The position numbers and the translations under genes were made by a program. A stretch of DNA of 64,000 nucleotides from an uncultured Paracoccaceae bacterium. GTDB taxonomy: Bacteria; Pseudomonadota; Alphaproteobacteria; Rhodobacterales; Rhodobacteraceae. Where the stretch lies: contig CATOSB010000011.1 of assembly GCA_951812305.1 (NCBI GenBank), positions 434,001-498,000 on the forward strand, given 5' to 3'. Of the stretch, positions 25,979-33,815 are shown in pieces (within the stretch, counting starts at the first letter, position 1; every line of letters begins with the position of its first letter). The notes below the pieces were generated by a model. The model did not search any database and was not told the DNA's origin. It saw only the letters and a list, made by a program, of their open reading frames with translations.

Positions 25979-26962
25979 TTACTTCTCGTAGTGACCGGTC
26001 TGGTGCCAACGCCATGCATCGCGGATCATTTCCTCCAGCGTGGACAGCCGGGGTTCCCACCCCAACTCTTCAGTGGCGCGCCGCGACCCTGAAACGAGTT
26101 TGGTGCAATCACCAGATCGGCGCGGCCCTATCTTCCATGGTACATCGCGGTTTGTCACCACCCGGGCGTGGTCAATTACTTCACGCACCGAAAAACCAGA
26201 GCCGGTGCCGAGGTTAAAAACACGATTTCCCTTCCTTTCCTCGAGCCACTTCAGGCCGGAAACATGCGCGTCCACCAAATCCATCACGTGAACATAATCA
26301 CGGATACAGGTTCCGTCAGGTGTGTCATAGTCACCGCCAAATACCGTAATTCCATCGCGTTTGTCCGCCACGGCATCAAGAATGATCGGAACCAGGTGGG
26401 TTTCTGGCTGATGGAATTCGCCTATCTCACCATCCGGGTCTGCGCCTGCAACATTGAAATAGCGGAATATTACATAGTTCAGATCATCGCTGGCAGAGAA
26501 ATCCGCAAGCATATCTTCGATCGCTCTTTTTGATGCGCCATATGCGTTCTGGGGCTGTTGTGGACAATGTTCATCCAGTTCCACGCCATCTTGATCGCCG
26601 TAGGTCGCGCAGGTCGAACTAAATACAAAGTTGCGGCATTCATGGGCTATTGTGGCTTCGATCAGGTTCAACCCGCCACCGAAGTTATTGCGCCAGTATT
26701 TGCCGGGATTGCTCATCGCTTCACCCACCTGACTGAACGCGGCAAAGTGCATGACGGCTGTTGGTGTATGTTCCAGGAACGCCGCGTCAATATCGGCCCG
26801 GTTCAGAAGGTCTCCGCGATGGAATGGTCCGAATTTGACCGCGTCTTCCCATCCTGTGGACAGGTTGTCGAAGGTCACCGGAATATAACCCGCGTCTCGC
26901 AATACCTTACAGGCGTGCGACCCGATGTAGCCCGCGCCGCCTGTCACCAATACTTTGTTCAT
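25979..26962 (-). CDS. galE: UDP-glucose 4-epimerase
   Basis: This 327-residue short-chain dehydrogenase-type epimerase interconverts UDP-glucose and UDP-galactose. The NAD motif is VTGGAGYIGSHACKVLRDAGY. The catalytic Ser/Tyr/Lys set appears as FSSTCATYGD and YGASKRAIEDML. The substrate region is FRYFNVAGADPDGEIGE with RDYVHVMDLVDAHV. It lies 2 bp after galU on the same strand, giving a direct route from glucose-1-phosphate to UDP-galactose for the polysaccharide locus. Confidence 0.95.
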   Translation of the reverse strand: MNKVLVTGGAGYIGSHACKVLRDAGYIPVTFDNLSTGWEDAVKFGPFHRGDLLNRADIDAAFLEHTPTAVMHFAAFSQVGEAMSNPGKYWRNNFGGGLNLIEATIAHECRNFVFSSTCATYGDQDGVELDEHCPQQPQNAYGASKRAIEDMLADFSASDDLNYVIFRYFNVAGADPDGEIGEFHQPETHLVPIILDAVADKRDGITVFGGDYDTPDGTCIRDYVHVMDLVDAHVSGLKWLEERKGNRVFNLGTGSGFSVREVIDHARVVTNRDVPWKIGPRRSGDCTKLVSGSRRATEELGWEPRLSTLEEMIRDAWRWHQTGHYEK

Positions 26963-26964
26963 GT

Positions 26965-27861
26965 TTACTCTGCAGCGTGTCGTTCTGAAACCATGTGGCT
27001 CAGGTATTCGAAAAACTCGTCAGCAAGTTCTTCCCTTGCAAGACCAAACGCCACGGTCGCCTGAAGGAAGCCAGCCTTTGAGCCACAGTCAAACCGCTGC
27101 CCGCGGAACCGGAACCCATAAACGTCGCGGTCCGCATCGATTTCGGCAGCGATTGCATCCGTCAGCTGAACCTCGCCACCTGTACCGCTTTTGATTTTGT
27201 TCAGATTGCGAAGGACATCATTTGATAAAATGTAGCGGCCAATCACAGCCAGATTTGATGGTGCAACGTCCTGATCTGGCTTTTCAATCATTCCTTTGAC
27301 CGAAACGATGGATCCCATGTCTTCCTTGATATCAAGCACACCATAGGCTGAGGCCTTTTCGGGGGGAACTTCCATCGCGGCAACCATCGAACCGCCGGTT
27401 TCTTCATAAGCTTCGACCATTTGCTGCAGACAGGGCTTTTCCGCCTCGATCACATCGTCGGGCAGAATTACCGCAAAACTCTCATTCGGTGTAATCAACC
27501 GACGTGCACACCACACGGCATGGCCGAGCCCTAGAGCGCGATGCTGGCGTATATAGGCGATCACACCGCTATCCATGTTCGTACTTTTAAGTTCTTGCAG
27601 AAGATTGATTTTTTTCTTCTTACGAAGTGAATTTTCCAACTCCGGCGCATGATCGAAGTAGTCCTCCAGCGCGCCCTTGCCACGCGAGGTAACAAAGATG
27701 AACTCTTTGATTCCGGCGGCCCGCGCTTCATCAATCGCATATTGAATCAGCGGGCGATCCACGAGAGTCATGATCTCTTTCGGGATCGACTTCGTCGCGG
27801 GCAAAAATCGTGTGCCTAGACCGGCAACAGGGAACACGGCCTTCGTGATTTTGCGGGCCAT
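26965..27861 (-). CDS. galU: UTP-glucose-1-phosphate uridylyltransferase
   Basis: The 298-residue nucleotidyltransferase makes UDP-glucose. It has the activation motif VFPVAGLGTRFLPATKSIPKEIMTLVDRPLIQYAIDEA, GHAVWCARRLI, FAVILPDDVIE and VIGRYILSNDVL. Length and motifs are standard for GalU. It heads the galU-galE-GT4 run on the minus strand. The upstream region now borders an IS630 element, so its promoter lies within 27862-28020 or has been lost. Confidence 0.95.
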   Translation of the reverse strand: MARKITKAVFPVAGLGTRFLPATKSIPKEIMTLVDRPLIQYAIDEARAAGIKEFIFVTSRGKGALEDYFDHAPELENSLRKKKKINLLQELKSTNMDSGVIAYIRQHRALGLGHAVWCARRLITPNESFAVILPDDVIEAEKPCLQQMVEAYEETGGSMVAAMEVPPEKASAYGVLDIKEDMGSIVSVKGMIEKPDQDVAPSNLAVIGRYILSNDVLRNLNKIKSGTGGEVQLTDAIAAEIDADRDVYGFRFRGQRFDCGSKAGFLQATVAFGLAREELADEFFEYLSHMVSERHAAE

Positions 27862-27984
27862 TTTTCCTACCTCGGATTATCGTTTCCAGAATCTTAACAC
27901 GCCTCTTTCTAGAGCGCAGCTAAGATATACAAGGTCAACGAGAAATTTTTGCTTAATCCGGCCACCTGTTGCGAGTTACACTCC

Positions 27985-28005
27985 TGCGCCTGAATTGGCC
28001 TGATG
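27985..28005 (+). repeat. 21-bp inverted repeat, left copy
   Basis: A 21-bp sequence (GCGCCTGAATTGGCCTGAT core) is repeated perfectly in inverted orientation at 29887-29907, where it forms the 3' end of a glycosyltransferase gene (..APELA stop). The left copy can also be read ..YTPAPELA stop, so it looks like a remnant of the same or a related gene end. The pair brackets the IS630 and IS200 elements. The rest of the galU-IS630 gap (27862-28021) holds nothing else recognisable. Confidence 0.8.
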
Positions 28006-28021
28006 ATTTTGATGCCTGTGA

Positions 28022-29137
28022 ATCACTTTGCCGCATGGTCACAGGCACGGAGGTTTCTATTTTGAGGGTATGAGCAAGCGAGACAAAACAGTCACCTTAT
28101 CCGACGAGCAGCGCATAGCGCTTGAAGCGCTTTGCCGCCGCCGCAAAGTTGAGGCCCTTGTTTGGAAACGTGCGCGTGCGTTTCTTCTTCTGGACACAGG
28201 AGAAGACGCCGGAACGGTTTGCCGGATTTTGGATATCGGTCCAACGGTTCTGACGGAATGGCAGTTCGCGTTTGCCGGAGCGGGGTTGTCATTTTTTGGC
28301 TTGAAGGGCTACAGCCAGCGACAGGGGCATCTATCGGTGGAGCAGGAACGGGCTTTGAAAGCGCATTTCACCGAACATCCGGCACAGAACGTAGATGAGG
28401 TCTGTGCCTATGTTCTGGCCGAGTGCGACCAGAGCTACAGCCCCTCGGGAGCCGCCAGGCTGATGCGCCGCCTGGGGTTTGTGTATAGGAAACCACAATT
28501 GCTGCCTGCACAGGCCGATGAAGCCAAACAGGCTGCGTTTATTGCCCAATATGAGGCCATGATGAACGGGTTGGCCGCAGATGAGATGGTTGTCTTTTCG
28601 GACGCTGTTCACCCCGAGCATCAGAGCCGCCCCGCCCATGGCTGGTTCCCAAAGGGACAAAAGACGGCCCTGAAGGCGACATCCGGGCGCAAACGGCTCA
28701 ATATTCAGGGAGCGCTTGACCTTGAGACCTTCCAGTTCACCTTTGTAGAAGGCGAAAAGATCAATGCCCGGACAACCCAACAAATGCTGGAAAAGTTGGA
28801 GCGCAACAACCCAACCATGACGACCATCCATGTCTTTGTCGACAATGCCCGCTATCATCATGCCAGGATACTTCAGCCATGGCTCAACAGCCCGGAACGC
28901 CGGGTGAAGTTGCATTTCCTGCCAGCATATGCCCCGCATCTCAACCCAATCGAGCGCCTTTGGGGCGTCATGCACGATTGGGTCACACACAATCGCCACT
29001 ATGCAACGTTCAACCAGTTCACAGAGGCTATTTTCAACTTCTTCCGTACGACACTGCCAGAAAAATGGCCTGAGTTCCGCGACACCGTCACCGACAACTT
29101 CCGCGTTGTATCGCTCAAGGAATACAAAGTGATATAG
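28022..29137 (+). mobile_element. IS630-family element (approximate limits)
   Basis: A complete IS630-type transposase is bounded by a short inverted match, ATCACTTTG at 28022-28030 and CAAAGTGAT at 29125-29133. I could not find the TA target duplication expected of this family, so the limits are approximate and one end may be eroded or rearranged. It lies between galU and the IS200 elements. Confidence 0.6.
28070..29137 (+). CDS. IS630-family transposase
   Basis: The 355-residue protein has an N-terminal helix-turn-helix region (DEQRIALEALCRRRKVEALVWKRARAFLLL..AGTVCRIL) and a DDE core. The core reads VVFSDAVHPEHQ (first Asp), VFVDNARYHHA (second Asp) and LNPIERLWGVMHDWVTHN (Glu). It is read without frameshift, unlike many IS630 members. 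The ATG at 28070 has GAGGG just upstream; a more upstream in-frame codon lies within the presumed terminal region. Confidence 0.9.
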   Translation: MSKRDKTVTLSDEQRIALEALCRRRKVEALVWKRARAFLLLDTGEDAGTVCRILDIGPTVLTEWQFAFAGAGLSFFGLKGYSQRQGHLSVEQERALKAHFTEHPAQNVDEVCAYVLAECDQSYSPSGAARLMRRLGFVYRKPQLLPAQADEAKQAAFIAQYEAMMNGLAADEMVVFSDAVHPEHQSRPAHGWFPKGQKTALKATSGRKRLNIQGALDLETFQFTFVEGEKINARTTQQMLEKLERNNPTMTTIHVFVDNARYHHARILQPWLNSPERRVKLHFLPAYAPHLNPIERLWGVMHDWVTHNRHYATFNQFTEAIFNFFRTTLPEKWPEFRDTVTDNFRVVSLKEYKVI

Positions 29138-29141
29138 ATAC

Positions 29142-29161
29142 CCACGGGCTTACACCCGTGG
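29142..29161. other. IS200/IS605-type end hairpin (remnant element)
   Basis: The stem is CCACGGG/CCCGTGG with a CTTACA loop. It sits just downstream (minus strand) of an IS200 transposase remnant. The same loop occurs in the hairpin at 29345-29364 beside the intact IS200 gene, which supports both being right-end hairpins of related elements. Confidence 0.6.
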
Positions 29162-29166
29162 TTCTT

Positions 29167-29301
29167 TCAAAGGTCAAGCTCCGCTTGTCCATTATCTTCT
29201 CGGCCCTGCCATCGGACGTAATTCCGTATCGTTTGCTCGTCGACCCCAACGGTGGACACAAAAAATCCTTTGTAAACGCTGTGGGACGATTTTCGCAGCC
29301 G
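29167..29301 (-). pseudogene. IS200/IS605 TnpA remnant (C-terminal fragment)
   Basis: On the minus strand, a frame ending at 29167 reads ..VYKGFFVSTVGVDEQTIR then NYVRWQGREDNGQAELDL stop. This matches the C-terminal end of IS200-type single-strand transposases, with the Tyr-bearing helix (IRNYV). No start or HUH motif remains, so only about 40 residues survive. It is a second, older IS200-type element next to the better preserved one at 29353-29796. Confidence 0.6.
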
Positions 29302-29344
29302 CATTCTGCAGACGATAGCCCGAAGACAATGGAAGGGCTATCAT

Positions 29345-29871
29345 CCCCGCGCTTACACGCGGGGAGTTCCCGCTGGATTAAAATCATCATCGGGCTCGGG
29401 TGGCGTCTGGTTCTTGATGTATTCCAACCACACCTCGTCTGTCACGTTGCCGCTGCTGGCAACCCGGTAACCGCGGGCCCACAGGTGTTGCCCCCAATAT
29501 CTTTTGCGCAATATCCCGAACTCGCTCAGCAGCTTGTGCGAACTGCGCCCTTTCAGATATTGCTCCGCACGGCTGACCGACAGGTTCGGCGGGGTCGACA
29601 CCGGCATATGCTCGTGGTCACGGTTGATTGATCCGGCATGCACAACCATCCCATGCGCCCGCGCCGTCTCGCGCAGCAACTCACGGCAGCGGTTGCCGAC
29701 ATCGCCGCCCAACACCTGGTAGCGGTACTTCGTCACCCCCACCAAGTGGTATTTGCAGTCCCAAACCGTATGGCTGCCACGCTTGTACGAATCCATAATC
29801 AGGCATCTTAACGCAAATGCCGCGATCCCGTCCGGCTAAAGCCGTGGGGTTTACAGATCCCCTATCGGGGA
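29345..29871 (-). mobile_element. IS200/IS605-family element (tnpA only; approximate limits)
   Basis: The transposase gene is flanked by subterminal hairpins rather than inverted repeats. On the downstream side is CCCCGCG-CTTACA-CGCGGGG (29345-29364), which contains the tnpA stop codon. On the upstream side are CGGC-TAAA-GCCG (29833-29844) and a CCCC/GGGG hairpin near 29858-29871. Elements of this type move as single strands and make no target duplication, so exact ends cannot be set. No tnpB was found. Confidence 0.65.
29353..29796 (-). CDS. tnpA: IS200/IS605-family transposase TnpA (possibly impaired)
   Basis: The 147-residue Y1 transposase starts MDSYKRGSHTVWDCKYHLVGVTKYRYQVL. The nucleophile Tyr is probably Y126 in VWLEYIKNQ. 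The metal-binding HUH motif reads H61-E62-H63 (RDHEHMPVS), whereas the family normally has a hydrophobic residue between the His residues and usually HLL/HML after it. The Glu and the following Pro suggest a decayed or altered active site. The stop codon lies in the loop of the right-end hairpin. Confidence 0.85.
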   Translation of the reverse strand: MDSYKRGSHTVWDCKYHLVGVTKYRYQVLGGDVGNRCRELLRETARAHGMVVHAGSINRDHEHMPVSTPPNLSVSRAEQYLKGRSSHKLLSEFGILRKRYWGQHLWARGYRVASSGNVTDEVWLEYIKNQTPPEPDDDFNPAGTPRV

Positions 29872-29886
29872 CTCTAACCCGGAAAA

Positions 29887-29907
29887 CATCAGGCCAATTC
29901 AGGCGCA
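29887..29907 (-). repeat. 21-bp inverted repeat, right copy
   Basis: This is a perfect inverted copy of 27985-28005. It covers the last codons and the stop of the glycosyltransferase gene at 29889-31169. Together the copies frame 1.88 kb of IS630 and IS200 sequence. Confidence 0.8.
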
Positions 29908-31169
29908 CGGGTATAGCATATATTTTCGCTGATATTTGTAAATTCCCGATGCGGTTCCAGCCGTTTTAGCTCGCGTCGTAAGCGGCGGCGAAAGGTTGTG
30001 AATTGAAATCGCGGATCGCCTTGAGACGAAACACCAAACAATCCCCCGCTTTGCATCCAATATCCCCCGTCAGTAAAATGCATCCGGTGTCGGCGTGCCG
30101 ACGGCGAGAATACCAAGATAGTAACACGGTTTCCGGCATTTACGGCTCTTTCGGCCTGTGCGCGCAGCGCGCGTTTTTCCCAGATGCGCCCCGCTAACCA
30201 AAGTGAGCCTATGAATTCTCGACGCCGTATGAATTCTTTAAAAACCGGCGGCGTCGCATACCTCGCACTGAGCACACCAAATGGGCGCGACTTTCCTTCG
30301 AGCACTCCTCGATCAAAAGTTGCCAAAATTTCAGCAGAATGCTGCTCAGAGCAATTTCCTCGGGATTCATGACGTGCCAGCATTTTGGATTGGTGGTTTC
30401 GGTACCTGGAAACTTCTGAATCCAAATCTAATTCTGACGCGTGTTTTCGAAGAAATACGGTTGCACTCGCGCCGATGTCGAACAGGGATTTGGGAAGTGA
30501 TTGCGCCGTGCGTTGGGAAGACGCAAGAAACCCATGATGAACCGCGGCTTGCGGGACGATTGTTGTGGCCATTCCCGCATCTGCCGCATGAATGTTCAGG
30601 TCGGTTTCGTCGAGGAAATAGGCGAAGGCCGTATCGAATCCGCCAAGGGTATCAATTGCGTCGCTCCTGATCGCGAAATTTGTGCCTTCGGTTTTGATTG
30701 CGCGGTCTTTATCTGCGGGAAATTTCACTGGCTGATCGCTGTCTATTTCAATTGGATGGGTCCAACCCGCGCGATCCACCCAATTGGCGCGATACTGAAA
30801 TCGAATGCCATCTCTGCCCAGGACATACCCGCCTGCAACCTGGACTTCGGTGTCATCAAATGGCGCAGTCAGATTGTCCAGCCACGTTGGTTCCGGCACC
30901 GAGTCATCGTCGATGAATGCAATAATTTCACCAGCTGCGGCATTTGTACCAACGTTGCGGGCGGAAGAAATGTTGGCTTCGTCGAATTCAACTAATTTCA
31001 CTGAGTCGGCAAGCCCCATAATCCGAACGGCCTCGCAACCTGCGGGATCGGCAACAATTACCACTTCGAAGCGCTGGGTAAACAATTGCTCGATCCCTGT
31101 CAGGCATCGTTTCAGTGCCGCTGGTCTGCCGCGGCTGACGACAACGATGCTGACGGTCGGTGGCGTCAT
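29889..31169 (-). CDS. Family-2 glycosyltransferase
   Basis: The 426-residue protein has a GT-A fold at its N terminus: VSIVVVSRGRPAALKRCLTGI, EVVIVADPAG, ANISSARNVGTNAAAGEIIAFIDDDSVPEPTWLDNL (DDD metal site) and VAGGYVLGRDG. A further acceptor region reads FAIRSDAIDTLGGFDTAF and YFLDETDLNIHAADAG. The C-terminal 170 residues are basic and of unknown role. It overlaps kdsB by 4 bp (ATGA), so cysQ-kdsB-GT2 form one unit. The gene end coincides with an inverted repeat next to an IS200 element, so the native C terminus might have been altered. Confidence 0.85.
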   Translation of the reverse strand: MTPPTVSIVVVSRGRPAALKRCLTGIEQLFTQRFEVVIVADPAGCEAVRIMGLADSVKLVEFDEANISSARNVGTNAAAGEIIAFIDDDSVPEPTWLDNLTAPFDDTEVQVAGGYVLGRDGIRFQYRANWVDRAGWTHPIEIDSDQPVKFPADKDRAIKTEGTNFAIRSDAIDTLGGFDTAFAYFLDETDLNIHAADAGMATTIVPQAAVHHGFLASSQRTAQSLPKSLFDIGASATVFLRKHASELDLDSEVSRYRNHQSKMLARHESRGNCSEQHSAEILATFDRGVLEGKSRPFGVLSARYATPPVFKEFIRRREFIGSLWLAGRIWEKRALRAQAERAVNAGNRVTILVFSPSARRHRMHFTDGGYWMQSGGLFGVSSQGDPRFQFTTFRRRLRRELKRLEPHREFTNISENICYTRAPELA

Positions 31170-31963
31170 TCCTGTCCCTGGGCCGCCAGAATTGCCTCAA
31201 TTTTGGGAACATCTTCGGGGTTGTTGAGCTCCCAAAATTCTCGGCCTTTTGCTTCGACTTCAACGCAAAGAACGCGCCGTCCTTGTTCCAGAAACCGCAG
31301 TTGTTCCAGTCCTTCCAGCGATTCCGCCTGCCCAACTGGCCAGGACGCGTATTCGCGCATTGCCTCGGGTCTGTAGGCATAAACGCCAACATGGTGGAAT
31401 ACCGGCGTCTCTGCCTCCGGCGGGTAATCCGACCCGGTAAATGGAATGACTTCTTTAGAGAAATACAAAGCGGACATGTCCACGCCAAACACCGCAGTTG
31501 TTCCGCCAACCCTGCCAGCCGCCCGGTCTGCGCGAAACCCGGCCAAGGCGCGGCCATCGCAGCGCAACACCGGAGTCGCCGCAGCAGCATCTTCGGCAGT
31601 CCGGAGGCCGTCAATCAGCGCCTCAACAAACCAGGGCGGTGTCAGTGGTGCGTCACCTTGCAGGTTCACCACGATCTCGTAACCCGGCAGCTTCTTGACC
31701 ACCTCCGCGCAACGTTCTGTTCCGTTTTTGGCATTTGATGACGTCATGATGACCTCGGCACCAAAATTCATGGAAGCTTCTTTAATGCGTTCATCATCCG
31801 TTGCGACCACAACGCGATCAACACCCGCGACTCTCTGAGCGACATCCCAAGTTCGTTGGATTAAGGGCTTTTTGACCCCGGTCGCCCCCTTCAAGCCAAC
31901 CAGCGGTTTTCCCGGATACCGCGAAGAGGCGTAGCGCGCGGGAATGACAATCAGCACAGACAT
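31166..31963 (-). CDS. kdsB: 3-deoxy-manno-octulosonate cytidylyltransferase
   Basis: KdsB activates Kdo as CMP-Kdo for lipopolysaccharide core or capsule. The 265-residue product has VLIVIPARYASSRYPGKPLVGL, VVVATDDERI, VNLQGDAPLTPPWFVEALIDGL and YPPEAETPVFHHVGVYAYR. The usual family length is about 245-260. It overlaps cysQ by 1 bp (TGATG) and the downstream glycosyltransferase by 4 bp. In this setting it may supply Kdo for a capsule linked to the KpsM-like exporter. Confidence 0.93.
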   Translation of the reverse strand: MSVLIVIPARYASSRYPGKPLVGLKGATGVKKPLIQRTWDVAQRVAGVDRVVVATDDERIKEASMNFGAEVIMTSSNAKNGTERCAEVVKKLPGYEIVVNLQGDAPLTPPWFVEALIDGLRTAEDAAAATPVLRCDGRALAGFRADRAAGRVGGTTAVFGVDMSALYFSKEVIPFTGSDYPPEAETPVFHHVGVYAYRPEAMREYASWPVGQAESLEGLEQLRFLEQGRRVLCVEVEAKGREFWELNNPEDVPKIEAILAAQGQE

Positions 31964-32760
31964 CAGGCGCGGTGCAGATCCACACCGGGCGCATAAGCGA
32001 TGAAAAATGGATTTTCGAAGCCCGCCTTGCCATAGGTGAAAACGGTGTGATCATCAAAACGCACCATCTTTCCACCTGAACCGCGCAAAACGGCGTCTCC
32101 TGCCGCAGTATCCCACTCCATCGTGCGCCCAAGGCGGGGATAGATGTCGGCCTCGCCAGCTGCAACAAGGCAGAATTTCAGGGACGATCCGGCGCTGGTC
32201 ATATCGCGTACCCGGTATTTGCCAATATAGTCGTCCGTTGCCTGATCGCGGTGCGATTTTGAGGCGACGACCATCAATGCATTGTTATCTGGTTGCGTCA
32301 CAGCCAATGAACGGGTCTCGCCCACGGTTTCCCTTGCATGTTCACCGGATTCCTCAACCGAATGCCCTTCGGCATCGGTGTAGAATAACCGCCCCTTCGC
32401 TGGGGCATAAACAACCCCACGTACCGGAACGCCTTCTTTTACATATGCAATATTCACAGTGAATTCCCCACGGCGTTTGATAAATTCTTTTGTGCCGTCC
32501 AAAGGATCAACGATCAAAAAAGTATCTGCCGATTGATCATGGCTTTCAGATTGCTCCTCAGTCACCAATGTCACACCGGGAAACGCCGCACGCAAACCCG
32601 CGCTAATATGTGCGTCAGCCGCTTCGTCAGCCTCGGTCACCGGGCTGTCGTCGGATTTTGTCTTCACTTCGAAATCCGGTGCGTCGTAAATCTGCATGAT
32701 CAGGTCGCCTGCTTCCAACGCCAAGCGACGCATAACCGACGCCAATTCTTGAAAGTCCAA
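31963..32760 (-). CDS. cysQ: 3'(2'),5'-bisphosphate nucleotidase CysQ
   Basis: This Mg-dependent, Li-sensitive phosphatase of the inositol-monophosphatase fold converts PAP to AMP. The motifs are SPVTEADEAADA, VTEEQS, LIVDPLDGTKEFIKRRGEFTVNIAYV and MEWDTAAGDAVL. A TTG at 32760 is chosen as start. It follows GAGGG by 7 nt and gives DFQELASVMRRLALEAGDLI, matching homologues, whereas a GTG six codons earlier overlaps the ribosome site. PAP is the by-product of PAPS-dependent sulfotransfer, so it suits the sulfotransferase in the same locus. Confidence 0.9.
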   Translation of the reverse strand: MDFQELASVMRRLALEAGDLIMQIYDAPDFEVKTKSDDSPVTEADEAADAHISAGLRAAFPGVTLVTEEQSESHDQSADTFLIVDPLDGTKEFIKRRGEFTVNIAYVKEGVPVRGVVYAPAKGRLFYTDAEGHSVEESGEHARETVGETRSLAVTQPDNNALMVVASKSHRDQATDDYIGKYRVRDMTSAGSSLKFCLVAAGEADIYPRLGRTMEWDTAAGDAVLRGSGGKMVRFDDHTVFTYGKAGFENPFFIAYAPGVDLHRA

Positions 32761-32891
32761 ACTACTGCCCTCGCGCACACGTTATTGAAGTTTTATCCAC
32801 ATCCTCTTATGATCCCGCGCAAAGAAAACGGCAACAATTCCCTGCGCTAAAGACGGGGAAAGTCGTCAGAGCGGGTTCAAACGTAACGGCA

Positions 32892-33713
32892 ATGTTCGAA
32901 ATTAAGGTACAGAAAAACCGCGTTCAGACGGTCTTCACCATACTGGAGTTGATCTATCACGCCATTGTCCGTGACGTACGCAAGTCGCACGGAAATGCGA
33001 TAATTGGGTTATTCACCAGCATTTTGCAAACGATCATACTGGTTATTGTCTTCTACGTGATGTTCTCGATTCTTGGACTTCGCGGGTCCGCGATCCGGGG
33101 CGACTTTCTGCTTTATATTCTGTCGGGAATCTTCCTGTTCCTGACACATAACAAGGCGGTAAGTTCGGTTGCCGGTTCCGAGGGCCCGGCGTCTCCGATG
33201 ATGAACCACGCGCCGATGAACACAACGATTGCGATTGCCTCGTCGGCATTGTCTTCGCTTTATATCCAGACGCTGGCATTGGCCGTTGTGCTGTTTTCTT
33301 ATCATGTCATTTTTAACCCCGTCGAAGTTATGGCACCCATTCCGGCGTTCGGAATGTTCATGTTGGCATGGGCATCGGGCTGTGCAGTAGGCATGGTATT
33401 TCTTGCTTTGAAGCCTTGGGCGCCGGGCTTTGTCGGCATCGCACAACAGATCTATACGCGGGCGAATATGATCGCGTCTGGCAAGATGTTCGTGGCAAAC
33501 ACATTGCCCGGCTATATGATCGCCATGTTCGATTGGAACCCGTTGTTTCACTGCATCGACCAGGCGCGCGGATTTGCCTTCATCAACTATAACCCGCACA
33601 ATTCCAATATCGAATACCCGGTCTTTCTGTCACTGGTATTGGTGATGATCGGGCTGATGGGCGAGTTCTATACGCGCAAACAGGCATCGATCAGCTGGTC
33701 GGCTGGTAAGTGA
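32892..33713 (+). CDS. ABC-2 type polysaccharide export permease (KpsM-like)
   Basis: The 273-residue membrane protein has six likely transmembrane segments, including IIGLFTSILQTIILVIVFYVMF, FLLYILSGIFLFLT, LYIQTLALAVVLFSY, FGMFMLAWASGCAVGMVFLAL and VFLSLVLVMIGLM. These have the layout of capsule or O-antigen exporters of the ABC-2 family. The partner ATPase (KpsT-like) is not next to it. It is divergent from cysQ and its stop overlaps the GTG start of the SH3 protein gene (GTGA). The IS982 insertion a few bases beyond separates it from anything once co-transcribed downstream. Confidence 0.85.
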   Translation: MFEIKVQKNRVQTVFTILELIYHAIVRDVRKSHGNAIIGLFTSILQTIILVIVFYVMFSILGLRGSAIRGDFLLYILSGIFLFLTHNKAVSSVAGSEGPASPMMNHAPMNTTIAIASSALSSLYIQTLALAVVLFSYHVIFNPVEVMAPIPAFGMFMLAWASGCAVGMVFLALKPWAPGFVGIAQQIYTRANMIASGKMFVANTLPGYMIAMFDWNPLFHCIDQARGFAFINYNPHNSNIEYPVFLSLVLVMIGLMGEFYTRKQASISWSAGK

Positions 33714-33815
33714 TTTGGCGTACGATCTGGATTGCATTTCTGACTTACCCCGATTCTGGATAAGACGTTGGCGTCACCAGTGCACTACTCGACAGAATTT
33801 TTTCGTAGTTTTTTG

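Noticed and set aside
29115..29390. A 91-codon minus-strand open frame spanning the IS200 hairpins.
   Set aside because: It crosses two element ends and shows no family features. A different frame in the same DNA matches an IS200 transposase remnant, which explains the sequence better.
32793..32801. A perfect DnaA box TTATCCACA, and a second at 49172-49180.
   Set aside because: They are isolated single 9-mers 16 kb apart, expected at about this frequency by chance. There is no AT-rich unwinding region or cluster, so no origin is claimed.
32892..33713. A complete capsule ABC exporter.
   Set aside because: Only the permease is present. No KpsT ATPase, KpsE or outer-membrane protein gene was found in the window, so just the permease is called.
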